Assembly (NCBI GenBank): GCA_040755155.1
Contig: JBFMBP010000085.1
Span: 1-64,000 of the forward strand
Length of the DNA: 64,000 nt
Source of the DNA: Candidatus Omnitrophota bacterium
Lineage (GTDB): Bacteria > Hinthialibacterota > Hinthialibacteria > Hinthialibacterales > Hinthialibacteraceae
Direction: 5' to 3'
In this document: piece by piece, positions 38,772 through 48,631 of the stretch
Layout: the number at the start of each line of letters is the position of its first letter
How positions within the stretch are numbered: the stretch's first letter is position 1
Notes under the pieces: generated by a model
The model's database searches: none
Told to the model about the DNA's origin: nothing
What the model saw: only the letters and a program-made list of their open reading frames with translations
Made by a program: the position numbers and the translations under genes

Positions 38772-40365
38772 TTACTTGTTTTGAGGGATTTTGTAGGTTT
38801 GATTGTCGATGCCAAGTTTTTGAATTTTGTAATGAACCATTCGCGGGGTAATGCCCATTTCGCGCGCGGCGGCGTTTACATTCCCGCTCGAGCGCTTGAG
38901 AGCGTCGATAATCAAATCGCGCTCGATCAATTCGATTCGTTGCTTGAACCTTCCAGGAGAGGCTTTGTCCACCCGATCGGGCATCTGCAAGGTTGGAGGA
39001 AGACTGTATCCGTGAATCACATCGTCGTGCGTTAAGAGCACGGCGTGTTCAATGCAGTTTTCCAATTCGCGAACGTTACCCGGTCAATGATAGGCCATCA
39101 TCATATTGATGGCGGTCGTACTGATCCGCTTGATCCGCTTCTCCATTTTAGCGGAATATCGTTCCACGAAAAAATCGGCCAATAAAAGAATATCGTCCTT
39201 CCGGTCTCGCAAAGGGGGAAGAAAAATCGGGAAGACGTTGATGCGATAATACAAATCCTGCCGAAAAGCTCTTTCTTCCACCGCTTTTTCCAGGTTTTTA
39301 TGGGTCGCGGCGATAATTCGAACGTCGGCTTTGCACGTTTTGTTGCTTCCCACGCGCTCATACTCGCCTTCCTGCTGGATTCGCAGAAGCTTGACCTGAA
39401 CCGCTCCGGAGAAGTCGCCGATCTCGTCAAGAAATAGGGTTCCCCCATCCGCTTCCTCCACACGGCCGATTCGGTGGAACATGGCGCCGGTAAAAGCGCC
39501 TTTTTCGTGCCCGAAGAGTTCGCTTTCAATCAGATTTTCGCTTAAGGCGGCGCAATTGACGCGGATAAAGGGTTTGGAAGCCCGCATACTATTGTAATGA
39601 ATCGCAGAAGCCGTCAATTCCTTGCCGGTTCCCGATTCGCCCCGGATCAATACGTTAGCGTCGCTCTTGGCAACCTGGTGGATTTTCTGATACACCATCC
39701 GCATGGCGTTCGAATTGCCGATGATATTTTCAGGGCGAAATCGTTCTTCAAGAGCATTGCGTAAGCGGATGTTTTCGGCTTCCAACGCATCCCGTTCCAA
39801 TTTCGCATGCCGGCGCGCCTTCACGTCGTAAGCGATCAGGCTGGCTACGATGCTTAATGTCCGCTTGTTCTCAAGCATGGCTTCTTGGCTGCAATGGGGA
39901 ACATCCACGGAAAGCGTACCCACAACTTCACAGCCAATCGGTATGGGAACGCAAATGAAGCCCATTTCTTCCTGAAGGGTCTCTTTACGGCGATGAATCC
40001 GATCGCGGAATTCGGGTTCCTGGGATATTCTTGGAACGATTTCCGATTTTCCGGTTTGAAGCACGCGCCTGACGATGCCTTCGCCCCGCCGATAACGCAC
40101 GTTTTTTTTTCTCCGGCGTCCGTATGTTTTTGGCCGCTTCCACTACTAGTTCGCTTCCATCCGAAGAAAGAAGCAAGATGGTTCCACGCTGCATTTCCAA
40201 CTGCGTTTCTATAATATCCAGCACTTCGACCAACATCTCCTTCTGCCCGGAAGGAGCGCCCAAAATACGCGCAATCGAATACAAGACGCTCAACTCGCGT
40301 TCGTGCCGCTCCAAATGGGGAATCAGGTTATTATTATCGATAAGTGGGATTTCATAACCCATCAT
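38772..40365 (-). pseudogene. nifA: nifA-type sigma-54 activator, frameshifted and with a nonsense codon
   Basis: Three collinear pieces of one NifA-like gene. 40365 to ~40102 encodes a GAF domain (MMGYEIPLIDNNN onward). The frame is lost in a run of nine A (plus-strand T 40102-40110) and resumes at 40100 with the rest of GAF and the AAA+ domain: [14 protein letters not shown] (sigma-54 contact), FLDEIGD. TGA at 39086-39084 falls in WPGNVREL, where TGG encodes Trp in homologues. Downstream, in frame, lies the HTH NVNAAAREMGITPRMVHYKI. It lies upstream of nifH on the same strand. Removing one A and restoring TGG would regenerate a ~530-residue activator. Confidence 0.85.
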
Positions 40366-40740
40366 TTTTCAACAACTCCTCGCTCCTGCCATGTCCAAAT
40401 AAGAACATTCTTAAGAACTTTCGAGAGTTTGAAAATCGCTCGGCAAACGTCTTAAGTTGCGTAAACATAGAAATTTTCGTCGCACGCCCTCGATAGACAA
40501 TACGATCTCTCGCCTAATATTGGGCAATATTCAGGCCAGAAAAGAACCTAAGACAAACGTTGTAATCGGCGCCCCAGCAAAAAATTGGTTCCCCGATAAA
40601 ATGCGCGCCTATGATCCGCCGATTAGTTTGATGCACTTGCCCTGGAAAGGATAATGATCTTTACCCACAAGTATTGAGGAATTATGAATGCCTGAATCGG
40701 GATTGTCGGGAATAAAGAATAACCAAGTTGGTTAGTCAAT

Positions 40741-40811
40741 CCGCCGTTAAAACGGCGGACTATTGTTGTTTGCCCCTTTCAAGGGGCATTTGATAATAGC
40801 CTTTCAAGGCT
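40741..40811. repeat. triple-hairpin dispersed repeat, copy 2
   Basis: CCGCCG-TTAAAA stem (40741-40758), GCCCCTTTCAAGGGGC (40772-40787) and AGCCTTTCAAGGCT (40798-40811), with the same order and the same CATTTGATAAT spacer as 1016-1088. Differences fall mostly in the loops and in the AT-rich first spacer. Confidence 0.8.
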
Positions 40812-40956
40812 GGGAGAGAAAAACGCATGTTAACTCCATAGAATCCGACTCGTTCGTGAAATCTGCGATTTGAAATTTTCGTGGTATTCGCGCCCTTTCG
40901 TGTTTTCGTGATTCGGAAACGTAAAAAATGAAACCTCCTTCCGCCCTTGATTAATG

Positions 40957-40988
40957 GGGCGCCAAGGCCAAGGTTGTTTCTGCCCTTG
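40957..40988. repeat. 32-bp dispersed repeat, copy 2
   Basis: It begins GGGCGCCAAGGC and ends TTTCTGCCCTTG, and matches 31467-31498 at 30 of 32 positions. It lies 145 bp after the triple-hairpin repeat. Confidence 0.75.
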
Positions 40989-41029
40989 AGTAATCCCCTC
41001 GACTTGTGGGTAAAGATCAGGGAAAAGAT

Positions 41030-41093
41030 GGGAGGGCAAGCCTCCTGGCAAACCATTGCATCTATGCTGCTCGCCAGGAGCCTCGCTCTCTCC
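41030..41093. repeat. imperfect inverted repeat (GC-rich 20-bp arms)
   Basis: GGGAGGGCAAGCCTCCTGGC (41030-41049) and the reverse complement of 41073-41093 are near-identical, separated by a 23-bp loop. It is probably another small palindromic element; no coding role. Confidence 0.6.
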
Positions 41094-41340
41094 TCAATGA
41101 TGTTGGCTTATACCTCAGCAAACGGTATTAGCGCATTGATGAATCTTAATCCCAGCAGTTCCGTAAACCTGAAGTTTCCATGCTGGAACCTGCGAAGGCC
41201 GCAGCGCCCAGCTCCTGTTGCGTTTCATCATGACAATAGGGAACTTATAGGCTTGACGGCAAGCTTAGAATCTGGTTGTCTCTATTATGATATGACGTTC
41301 GCATTGAAGAGACGAATATCGCGGTCTTTGGGAAAACGTC

Positions 41341-42894
41341 ATGAACGAGCACGAATCCAATGCTTCCAACGGGGATTTTTCCGGTTTCCCCTATTCCTCG
41401 GAAGCGGAACAAATCGCGAAAGCCGCAGAACGGGCTTTAATCGACCGTCCCCGGATAAGCGTTCGTCTGCGCATATCTTTGGTCTTTCTTCTTTGTTTCG
41501 TTCTAACTTCCGCCATCACCGTATCTCTGATTTCGCTTATTCTAAGGATTTCGGAGAAACAAAAATTCCTCGAAACCATCTCCAATTTTCAAATCGAAAT
41601 TCTGCTGGCGCGCCGATTCGAGAAGAATTTTTTCTTGTATAACGACAACCTCAACGACGCGCTGGATCAAATCGCCAGAGCCGCCGCGATCTTGAAAACC
41701 AATGCGGATGAAATCCGAGCCATGATCGGCGGCAAGAATTTCGAGCAGCTTCGCGCTGAATTGGGGCGCTACCAGGAGCGCTTGCAGCAACTTTTTTCCC
41801 AACAATCGAACGCTCCACCCGGCCAAATTCCCGACCGCCAACTCATTGAACAAGATCTGCGATTGGCGGGTGCGGATATTCTGCGTTACGCAAAAGACGC
41901 CATCGATGAGGAACGCAACCGTATGCACGTCCTCATCCACTCTTCCATTACGACCGCCGCCGTATCGTTGGGCCTTCTTCTCTTGTTCATGGTTTACATG
42001 GCGAGCTTTCTCGCTCGGCAACTTATGCGGCCGTTGAGCCGGCTGGAGAAATGCACTCAGCGGATCGCGGGGGGAGATTTCTCGCCGATTGCGCCAGCGC
42101 GAAAGTACCGCGACGAATTCTCCAATCTGACTATGGCGATGAACGCGATGATTTACGAACTCAAAATCCATCAGGACGAGCTGGCGCAATCGCGCAAGAT
42201 GGCGGCCGTAGGCACTCTCACGTCCGGCATCGCTCATGAACTCAACAATCCTCTCAACAATATTAGCCTCACCGTCGAATCGCTCCTCGAAGAATTCGGC
42301 GATTACGGCGACGATCAAAAGAAGGATATGCTGCGCGATATTTCCACGCAGGTGGAGCGCGCCAGCGGAACGGTGCGCAATCTTCTTGACTTTACCCGGA
42401 TTGAACAACCGGCGTTCGTCGCCATCCGCGTTAAGGATATGATCGACGGAACGATGAAATTGATCGCGAACGAGGCGGGATTGAATCATGTGGATATCCG
42501 CGTGGACGTTAAGGATGACTTGCCGCTCATTGAGGGAAATCCCCGCAATCTGCAACAAGTTTTTTTAAACATCGGCTTGAACGCTATCCAAGCCATGCCG
42601 GAAGGCGGGACCTTGACGATCCGGGCGAACCCGGTCGATGAACATTTTGTCCAGATCGACGTGGAAGATACGGGCGTCGGAATACCCGCCGCCAATCTCG
42701 ACAAGATATTCGATCCCTTCTTCACGACCAAAGAGGTGGGGATGGGAACGGGTTTGGGACTTTCGGTCAGCTACCGGATTATCCAAAAACACAAGGGGAA
42801 GATCTTAGCGAAAAGCCAGGAAGGCGCAGGCACGACCTTCTCCGTATTTTTGCCTTATCAAGCCCAAAAACCAAAGGAGATGGACGGATCGTAA
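41341..42894 (+). CDS. membrane sensor histidine kinase
   Basis: A 517-residue kinase. TM1 lies near 45-70, a helical periplasmic sensor of about 130 residues follows ([16 protein letters not shown], typical of helical-bundle sensors), TM2 lies near 200-222, and then HAMP. The HisKA motif is [15 protein letters not shown] (phospho-acceptor His near 300). HATPase has an N-box [19 protein letters not shown]1 DTGVGIP, F-box [21 protein letters not shown]. This is an NtrB-like class. It overlaps the TauE gene by one base (TAATG) and heads a cluster with a stand-alone receiver, which is its likely partner. Confidence 0.92.
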   Translation: MNEHESNASNGDFSGFPYSSEAEQIAKAAERALIDRPRISVRLRISLVFLLCFVLTSAITVSLISLILRISEKQKFLETISNFQIEILLARRFEKNFFLYNDNLNDALDQIARAAAILKTNADEIRAMIGGKNFEQLRAELGRYQERLQQLFSQQSNAPPGQIPDRQLIEQDLRLAGADILRYAKDAIDEERNRMHVLIHSSITTAAVSLGLLLLFMVYMASFLARQLMRPLSRLEKCTQRIAGGDFSPIAPARKYRDEFSNLTMAMNAMIYELKIHQDELAQSRKMAAVGTLTSGIAHELNNPLNNISLTVESLLEEFGDYGDDQKKDMLRDISTQVERASGTVRNLLDFTRIEQPAFVAIRVKDMIDGTMKLIANEAGLNHVDIRVDVKDDLPLIEGNPRNLQQVFLNIGLNAIQAMPEGGTLTIRANPVDEHFVQIDVEDTGVGIPAANLDKIFDPFFTTKEVGMGTGLGLSVSYRIIQKHKGKILAKSQEGAGTTFSVFLPYQAQKPKEMDGS

Positions 42895-43826
42895 TGATGC
42901 ATTTCTATCTCTATCTTCCCATCGCTGGAACGAGCGTAAACATATTTCTCCTGGTGGGTCTTGGGGGTATGGTTGGTTTTCTCTCCGGCCTGTTCGGCGT
43001 GGGCGGAGGTTTCCTCCTCACTCCTCTGTTGATAATGATTGGCATCCCTCCGACGATCGCTGCCGCCTCCGACTCCAATCAGATCGTAGCCGCTTCCGCT
43101 TCGGGAACGGTGGCGCATTCCCGGGCGGGTTCCGTCGATTATAAGATGGGAGTCTTGCTCCTTATCGGCGGAATTCTGGGAGGTTCCGTCGGCGTCCAAT
43201 TCATCAAGATTTTGCGCCGATTCGGCCAAGCGGACTTTGCGATAACGGTTGTGTATGTGGTCATGCTTGCGGGAATCGGATCGTACATGTTCCAGGATAG
43301 CCTCAAAGAACTTATCGGAAAAAAATCGCGCTTGAAGGATGATGCGAAACCGCGCGCGTCGATCTATTACCGCATCGCGACGGCGCTCCCGTTCGTAATC
43401 CATTTTGACCGCTCGCGGATTGACCTTTCCATTTTTATTCCTCTTTTTTTCGGCGGTTTGGTTGGCGTTCTGGCGGCCATCATGGGCGTTGGCGGCGGTT
43501 TTATCATGGTCCCCGTCATGGTCTATCTTCTGCGGATGCCTATGCACGTCGTCATCGGAACGAGCTTGTTCCAAATCCTTTTCACTTGCATCCACGTGAC
43601 AATCCTGCAGGCCGCCGTAAATCATACCGTAGATTTCTCGCTGGCGCTGCTTTTGCTGATCGGTTCGGTGCTGGGAGCGCAGATCGGCGCCCGCGTCAGC
43701 AAAAGGCTCAAAGCGGATCAATTGAAAATCTTAATGTCCATCATTGTTTTGTTGGTCATGGTGAAAATGCTGCTGGGACTCCTGATCCAGCCGGACATTC
43801 TCGTGGATTATAAAGGAGGTCACTAG
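42894..43826 (+). CDS. TauE/SafE family permease
   Basis: A 310-residue inner-membrane protein with about eight helices in two repeats. Each repeat has the glycine-rich GVGGGFLLTPLL or GVGGGFIMVPVM motif of the sulfite exporter TauE/SafE family, which exports sulfite, sulfoacetate or related organosulfur anions. It is translationally coupled to the kinase before it. A strong GGAGG inside its 3' end serves the next gene. Substrate not known. Confidence 0.9.
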   Translation: MMHFYLYLPIAGTSVNIFLLVGLGGMVGFLSGLFGVGGGFLLTPLLIMIGIPPTIAAASDSNQIVAASASGTVAHSRAGSVDYKMGVLLLIGGILGGSVGVQFIKILRRFGQADFAITVVYVVMLAGIGSYMFQDSLKELIGKKSRLKDDAKPRASIYYRIATALPFVIHFDRSRIDLSIFIPLFFGGLVGVLAAIMGVGGGFIMVPVMVYLLRMPMHVVIGTSLFQILFTCIHVTILQAAVNHTVDFSLALLLLIGSVLGAQIGARVSKRLKADQLKILMSIIVLLVMVKMLLGLLIQPDILVDYKGGH

Positions 43827-44618
43827 ATGCCGGGGACTCGTTTCATAAGATGGGCGCTGGCTTTGGCGGCCGCGGCGGGAATCGTCTATCCATGCAGAGC
43901 CGCCAATCTCCCCGGCGCTATGCAACTCGATATTTCCGCAAATCGCGTCGAGATTGGCCTTTTTTATCGCGGCGCCGAAATCGCAGCGGAAGCGGTTGCG
44001 CCCGTCGGTCTTGATGTTGTCATGGTTTGTATGGGACCTGAAGAAAGATTGGAGTTGAAGAAAAAAGGCAAAGCATGGGGCGTTTTGTGGATGAATGTAG
44101 GAGACCTGGTTTTCGATCGTTTTCCTTCTCTCTATATTCTTCTTTCGTCCGGGCCTTTGACGGATATCGCTCCCGAAGCCACGCCCGATGGGATTGGTCT
44201 GGGATATCCCGCGCTTTTGAAACGCGTTGTTTGCGGCGATCCGGAGAACCAAGGCGGCCGTTTATTCGAGGAAGCGATCAAACTGAAAGAGCAAGATGGT
44301 TTGTTCCATATCGGCGAAGGCGAAATCGTCGCGGAACCGGCGGGAGAAGGATTGCAGAAGATCAAGGGAAGATTTTTCCTTCCTCCCAAAGCGCCTCCGG
44401 CCGAGTATAAAATAATGATATGGGGATTGCGGCAAAAAACGATTCAAGTTCAATCCCTGCGTTCTCTTGTTTTAGCCAAAACCGGCGCGATTGCGCATAT
44501 CGCCTCGGCGGCGAAAGAACACGGTCTGGCGTACGGCTGCGCGTCGGTGTTTCTAGCGCTGATGGCGGGATTATTTACGGGGTGGATTTTCAGCGGGCGA
44601 TCGAGTAAAACGCATTGA
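43827..44618 (+). CDS. TIGR02186-like exported/membrane protein
   Basis: 263 residues: a signal-like N-terminal helix (RWALALAAAAGIVYPCRA), a beta-rich periplasmic domain (MQLDISANRVEIGLFYRGAEI, KGKAWGVLWMNVGDLVF) and a single C-terminal membrane helix (YGCASVFLALMAGLFTGWIF). This arrangement and its place directly after a TauE/SafE gene match the uncharacterised TIGR02186 family. The AAAGGAGG ribosome site lies just before the start. Probably an accessory subunit of the permease (inference). Confidence 0.65.
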   Translation: MPGTRFIRWALALAAAAGIVYPCRAANLPGAMQLDISANRVEIGLFYRGAEIAAEAVAPVGLDVVMVCMGPEERLELKKKGKAWGVLWMNVGDLVFDRFPSLYILLSSGPLTDIAPEATPDGIGLGYPALLKRVVCGDPENQGGRLFEEAIKLKEQDGLFHIGEGEIVAEPAGEGLQKIKGRFFLPPKAPPAEYKIMIWGLRQKTIQVQSLRSLVLAKTGAIAHIASAAKEHGLAYGCASVFLALMAGLFTGWIFSGRSSKTH

Positions 44619-44628
44619 GAGGGCGGTT

Positions 44629-47265
44629 ATGTTTGCAGGAAGTCGGCTTTGGAAAAAACTTCTTGGCCGGCGTAGCGCGTCGGAAGAATTCGCTCTTGTC
44701 CGATCGAAGATCGAAAGGTTCCGCGATCTGTTGGCGGCCAATAATAGAGCTTTGGAATTGATCGCCGACGCCGGGGAAAAACTTGGTGGAGACTACCTCT
44801 TCGATAGCCAATACCTGCGTGGGCTGGTGGACGAGCTGGAGGAAGCCGTTCGCCGGATCGTTTACGATTTGAATTGCATGACCGGCGACCGGTACACGGA
44901 TATTGAAGCGGTTTTCGAACGGTTGAGGCGGCAAACGCGCGCCTGCCTTGATGAGGGATATTCGATTTCGGAGGGAGAACTCGTCTTCGATCTCTCCGCT
45001 CTCAGCCAGGACCTCAGCGATCGAGTCGGCGAAAAAATGGCCCGTCTCGGCGACCTCTACCGCCTTTTCCCTGCGCATGTTCCTCCCGGCTTCGCCGTAT
45101 CCGCTTACGCTTGCCGCCGGTTCCTGGAGGAAAACGGCGTCTCCGAGCTGATCGAGTCGTCTTTAGGAAAGAACGATGTCGATCCGGCTTCGCTGGAAAT
45201 AGCGGCGGCGCAAATACGAAAGGCGATTCAGGAGGCGAAAATCCCTCGCGATATCGCGCGAAGCATTGATAAGTCGATCGGAACTCTTGAACGGAAGAAG
45301 CCCCGGCGAGAACGGAAACTCTTGTTCGCCGTTCGCAGCAGCGCTTTGGGAGAAGACGGCGATCTGACATTCGCCGGTTTGCATGACACGTTTCTGAATA
45401 TCCCTAGAGAAGGCGCGCTGGATGCCTACAAATCGGTAGTGGCGAGTCTCTTCTCAACCACGGCGCTGGATTATCGCAGGCGCCATAACGTCTCCCTTAC
45501 CCAAGCCTATATGGGAGTCGGCTGCATGGTCATGGTTCCCGCCGCCGCCAGCGGCGTCGTCTACACCATCGATCCCTTGAAACCCAACGAGGATTATCTC
45601 GTTATCGCAACGGCGCCGGGATACGGAAAATCGATTGTGGATGGCGATCATAGCGTGGATCGCTTCACGGTTTCTCGCAAGACGCCGCGGACAATATTGT
45701 CCCAAAAAATCGCGGCGAAAGAACGGATGTACGTTTCCCGCTCCGAAAACGGTTTGGCGTCCATCGCGATCTCCGATGATAAGAAATGCGAATCCAGCGT
45801 CTCCAACGATACGCTTCTTCAGCTGGCCGATCTGGCTATGAGCGTCGAGCGGTTCGCGAAATGCGCGCAGGATATCGAATGGACTCAAGACGCGGAGGGG
45901 AACGTATTTCTATTGCAGACCCGTCCCTTGCGGCTGATGGCTGGAATCGAGCTGGATGTCGAGCCTATCGGCGATATGGCGAATAAATATCCTGTTCTCC
46001 TAAAAGGCCGGGGCGAAGTCGCCTACCGAGGGATAGGAGCGGGACCGGTTTGCATCGTCAGAACGGATGAGGATCGGATGCGTTTTCCCGACGGAGCGGT
46101 ATTGGTCGCCAGGAACGCTTCTCCGCGATTGTCCGCCCTCGTTCCGCGAGCAAATGCGGTAATAACGGATATAGGGACAGCCGCCGGGCATTTGGCGACG
46201 ATCGCGCGCGAATATCGCGTACCAGCTATCGTAGACGCGGCGATAGCCATGACGGTTCTCAAGGAAGGAATCGAGATTACCGTCGATGCGGAAGAAAATA
46301 TCGTCTATGAAGGCCTTGCGCTGGAATTATTGCATTATCAGTTGTTGAGAAGCTCTTCTTATAGCGATGCTCCCGAATTTCGAATCCTGCGCCGTCTTTT
46401 GAAGAATGTAGCTCCACTGCATCTGCTCGATCCCCGTTCGAAGGATTTTCGCGCCGCTTGCTGCGCTACGTACCATGACATCATTCGTTTCGCCCATGAA
46501 AAGGCTGTGGTCGACGTCGCCTCCCACAACGTCAGTAAGATATCGCGGCGTTTTCCTTGTTGCCGCGAGCTCGACCTTGATCTTCCCATCGATCTTCTGG
46601 TTATCGATATCGACGAGGATCCGGCGAGAGGATCGCGCAAGACGATACTCGCTCCCGAAGAGATATCCTGCGAACCTTTATGCGCTATTTTGGAGGGGCT
46701 TACCTCTCCCGGCGCCTGGGCGACGCAACCCGCCGGCGTGGATTTTGGCGCGTTCATGTCCAGCGCTACGGGTCCCGGCTCACCGGATTCGTCTGCGGCA
46801 TCCGCCGTACAGTTCAATCTGGCCATCCTTTCGCGCGAATACCTGAATTTGAGTTTAAAATTGGGCTACCATTTCAATGTGATCGATTGCTATATGTCCA
46901 GCGAACGCAGCGACAACTATATCTATTTTCGATTCACGGGCGGCATGACGGACCTTACCCGGCGTTCCCGCCGCACGCGGTTGATCGGCTTGATTCTGGA
47001 AAAATTCGATTTCGTTACCGACGCTCGCGGCGATCTGGTCGTGGCTCGCGTAAAAAATCTATCTCGTGAAATGATGCAAAACAGGCTCGTCATGATAGGG
47101 CGCTTGATTGGCTTCACGCGTCAGTTGGACGTCTTGCTCAAGGGCGATGGCTTGGTAGAGTATTATCTGAATCAATTTTTTCAAGCCAATAGAATATCGA
47201 TCGATGCCCACAATTCCGAGAAGAATATTCACTCGGACGCGCTTCGCGGAGACGATTCGATTTGA
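44629..47265 (+). CDS. PEP synthase-like protein: ATP-grasp and swivelling His domain plus unknown C-terminal domain
   Basis: An 878-residue soluble protein. Residues ~1-125 are helical. ~125-440 form a PEP/pyruvate-dikinase ATP-binding domain (FPAHVPPGFAVSAYACRRFL, FAVRSSALGEDGDLTFAGLHDTFL, IEWTQDAEGNVFLLQTRPL). ~460-560 form the PEP-utilising mobile domain, TDIGTAAGHLATIARE, with the phospho-His. The usual PEP-binding TIM barrel is absent. Instead ~300 residues form another domain with NLSLKLGYHFNVIDCYMS and DNYIYFRFTGGMTD. It could phosphorylate something other than pyruvate. It lies 10 bp after the TIGR02186-like gene. Similar proteins are known in sulfate-reducer-like bacteria but uncharacterised. 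Confidence 0.8.
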   Translation: MFAGSRLWKKLLGRRSASEEFALVRSKIERFRDLLAANNRALELIADAGEKLGGDYLFDSQYLRGLVDELEEAVRRIVYDLNCMTGDRYTDIEAVFERLRRQTRACLDEGYSISEGELVFDLSALSQDLSDRVGEKMARLGDLYRLFPAHVPPGFAVSAYACRRFLEENGVSELIESSLGKNDVDPASLEIAAAQIRKAIQEAKIPRDIARSIDKSIGTLERKKPRRERKLLFAVRSSALGEDGDLTFAGLHDTFLNIPREGALDAYKSVVASLFSTTALDYRRRHNVSLTQAYMGVGCMVMVPAAASGVVYTIDPLKPNEDYLVIATAPGYGKSIVDGDHSVDRFTVSRKTPRTILSQKIAAKERMYVSRSENGLASIAISDDKKCESSVSNDTLLQLADLAMSVERFAKCAQDIEWTQDAEGNVFLLQTRPLRLMAGIELDVEPIGDMANKYPVLLKGRGEVAYRGIGAGPVCIVRTDEDRMRFPDGAVLVARNASPRLSALVPRANAVITDIGTAAGHLATIAREYRVPAIVDAAIAMTVLKEGIEITVDAEENIVYEGLALELLHYQLLRSSSYSDAPEFRILRRLLKNVAPLHLLDPRSKDFRAACCATYHDIIRFAHEKAVVDVASHNVSKISRRFPCCRELDLDLPIDLLVIDIDEDPARGSRKTILAPEEISCEPLCAILEGLTSPGAWATQPAGVDFGAFMSSATGPGSPDSSAASAVQFNLAILSREYLNLSLKLGYHFNVIDCYMSSERSDNYIYFRFTGGMTDLTRRSRRTRLIGLILEKFDFVTDARGDLVVARVKNLSREMMQNRLVMIGRLIGFTRQLDVLLKGDGLVEYYLNQFFQANRISIDAHNSEKNIHSDALRGDDSI

Positions 47266-47389
47266 AGAAGACGTCAGGCCTCTGGATGGATCGATGAAAT
47301 GAGGATTCTATGACGTTCGAAAGTATTTCTCTCGCTAAAATAAAGGGCGAGTATGGAAAACCGCCTATAAGGGGATTTTGACGTACATC

Positions 47390-47806
47390 ATGAAGGATAA
47401 AATTCAAATCCTCGTACTTGATGACGAATTCATCGTTTGCGATCGTCTCAAGTCCTCGTTGGAAAAATTGGGATTCTACGTGGAGACGTTTACAGAGAGT
47501 CAAGCCGCTCTCGACCGCTTCGCGGAACATCATTTCCATATCGTCATCAGCGATTTGAAAATGAACGCTCCGGATGGGATGGATGTGCTGCGGTTTGTTA
47601 AAGGAAATTCTCCCAGAACTCGAGTGATCATCGTCACAGGATTTGCTACGGTCGATAAAGCGCGCGAAGCGATCAAAAGCGGAGCGGCGGATTTTATCGC
47701 CAAACCTTTCAAGATGAGCGAACTCCGCGATATCGTCCGTCGAATCGCCCGCGAATTCCAAACTGGATTGGCGTCGTCCGAATCCCGCAATGATGACGCT
47801 TTGTAG
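47390..47806 (+). CDS. single-domain response regulator
   Basis: A CheY-like receiver of 138 residues without an output domain. The acidic pair is LVLDDE, the phospho-acceptor Asp is in VISDLKMN near 52, Thr is in VIIVTGFA, and Lys is in AKPFK. I took the ATG at 47390. TTG 47378 is in frame, and AAGGGGA at 47369-47375 is rather close to it. It is the natural partner of the kinase at 41341 and might pass phosphate to, or bind, the PEP-synthase-like protein. Confidence 0.88.
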   Translation: MKDKIQILVLDDEFIVCDRLKSSLEKLGFYVETFTESQAALDRFAEHHFHIVISDLKMNAPDGMDVLRFVKGNSPRTRVIIVTGFATVDKAREAIKSGAADFIAKPFKMSELRDIVRRIAREFQTGLASSESRNDDAL

Positions 47807-47818
47807 GTTGAAAGCCCG

Positions 47819-48631
47819 CTAGGCCAGAATTCCGGCGGAAAGGCCGACTTCGCAATTCACTTTGGTCACTCCGTTAACCTTCCCGGCTACTTCGGAGATC
47901 GCGTCCGCCGCTTCCTGCAATTTGACGCTCCCGCGAATGGTTACCTCGCCCTTATCGGCGATCACTTCCAAAGAGCTGGATGCGGTGCGATCGTCGCTGA
48001 GCAAGGCGGCCTGAACGCGGCTGCTGATGGTAAGGTTAAGTAGAGCTTGTTGCGATTCCTCCGTCCAACGGAAATCGTCAAGTTCGGCCAGACGGCAGAC
48101 AATGGCGCAAGCGCCGGGGATGCTGATGCGCTCCAGATTCAATACGGCGTCGTAATGCTGGGGATTTTGCCATTCCACTCCGTAAAGGAATTTCGTCCAC
48201 CGTATTCGTTCTTTATCTACGCGGTTGATATACTTGATCGCTTTATCCCGGTTGAGGCCGAGCCGCCGCATCGCCGCGTCGATGCGGAAAGGCATATCCG
48301 CGATGACGCGGATGCGGATGACATGCTTTGGCCCCGCAATAAGAAAGTGGCCGGCGTTGCCGTGATAAACGAGATTGTTATCCAGCGCGTATTCGCACAA
48401 CGCCGCTCGGATGATGGCGAGATATCGGTCGCGTTCTCTCTTCAATCGTTGGAAAAATCTTGGAGCTTTCTCCAGGGACGAGGCTAACGCCTCCGCCGAA
48501 ACACCATACTTCTGGGAAGCCTCGACTATTATCTCTCGGCTGACGCATTTGTATCCAAGATGGTTGGCGATGCATTCCGCCAGTTCCTTGCCGCCGCTGC
48601 ATGTGCCGCGAGATATCGTAATAATAGCCAT
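47819..48631 (-). CDS. cytidylate kinase-like protein fused to a BON domain
   Basis: A 270-residue protein. The N-terminal ~190 residues resemble the cytidylate-kinase-like family (ITISRGTCSGGKELAE as P-loop, LGYKCVSREIIVEA, VYHGNAGHFLIAG, RIRVIADMPFRIDAAM). From ~195 a BON domain (SSRVQAALLSDD, VTIRGSVKLQEAADAISEVAGKVNGVTKV) follows. BON domains usually bind membranes or polysaccharide. The fusion is unusual for a nucleotide kinase and suggests a regulatory NTP-binding role. GAGGAGG lies 9 bases before the start. It converges on the receiver gene with only 12 bp between stops. Confidence 0.8.
   Translation of the reverse strand: MAIITISRGTCSGGKELAECIANHLGYKCVSREIIVEASQKYGVSAEALASSLEKAPRFFQRLKRERDRYLAIIRAALCEYALDNNLVYHGNAGHFLIAGPKHVIRIRVIADMPFRIDAAMRRLGLNRDKAIKYINRVDKERIRWTKFLYGVEWQNPQHYDAVLNLERISIPGACAIVCRLAELDDFRWTEESQQALLNLTISSRVQAALLSDDRTASSSLEVIADKGEVTIRGSVKLQEAADAISEVAGKVNGVTKVNCEVGLSAGILA

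Larger units (their letters stand above)
40366..41340. other. long intergenic region with several dispersed repeats
   Basis: About 975 bp without a convincing gene. It contains copy 2 of the triple-hairpin repeat (40741-40811), copy 2 of the 32-bp repeat (40957-40988), an imperfect 20-bp inverted repeat (41030-41093) and TTTCGTGTTTTCGTGATTC-type words like those inside the 275-bp MITE. An open frame running into the kinase gene from 40947 is not credible. The kinase promoter must lie at the right end. The region marks the boundary between the decaying island and the kinase cluster. Confidence 0.6.

Noticed and set aside
40947-41642. 231-residue plus-strand frame overlapping the kinase gene
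   Set aside because: It covers repeats and then reads the kinase gene out of frame; low-complexity, shadow-like composition.
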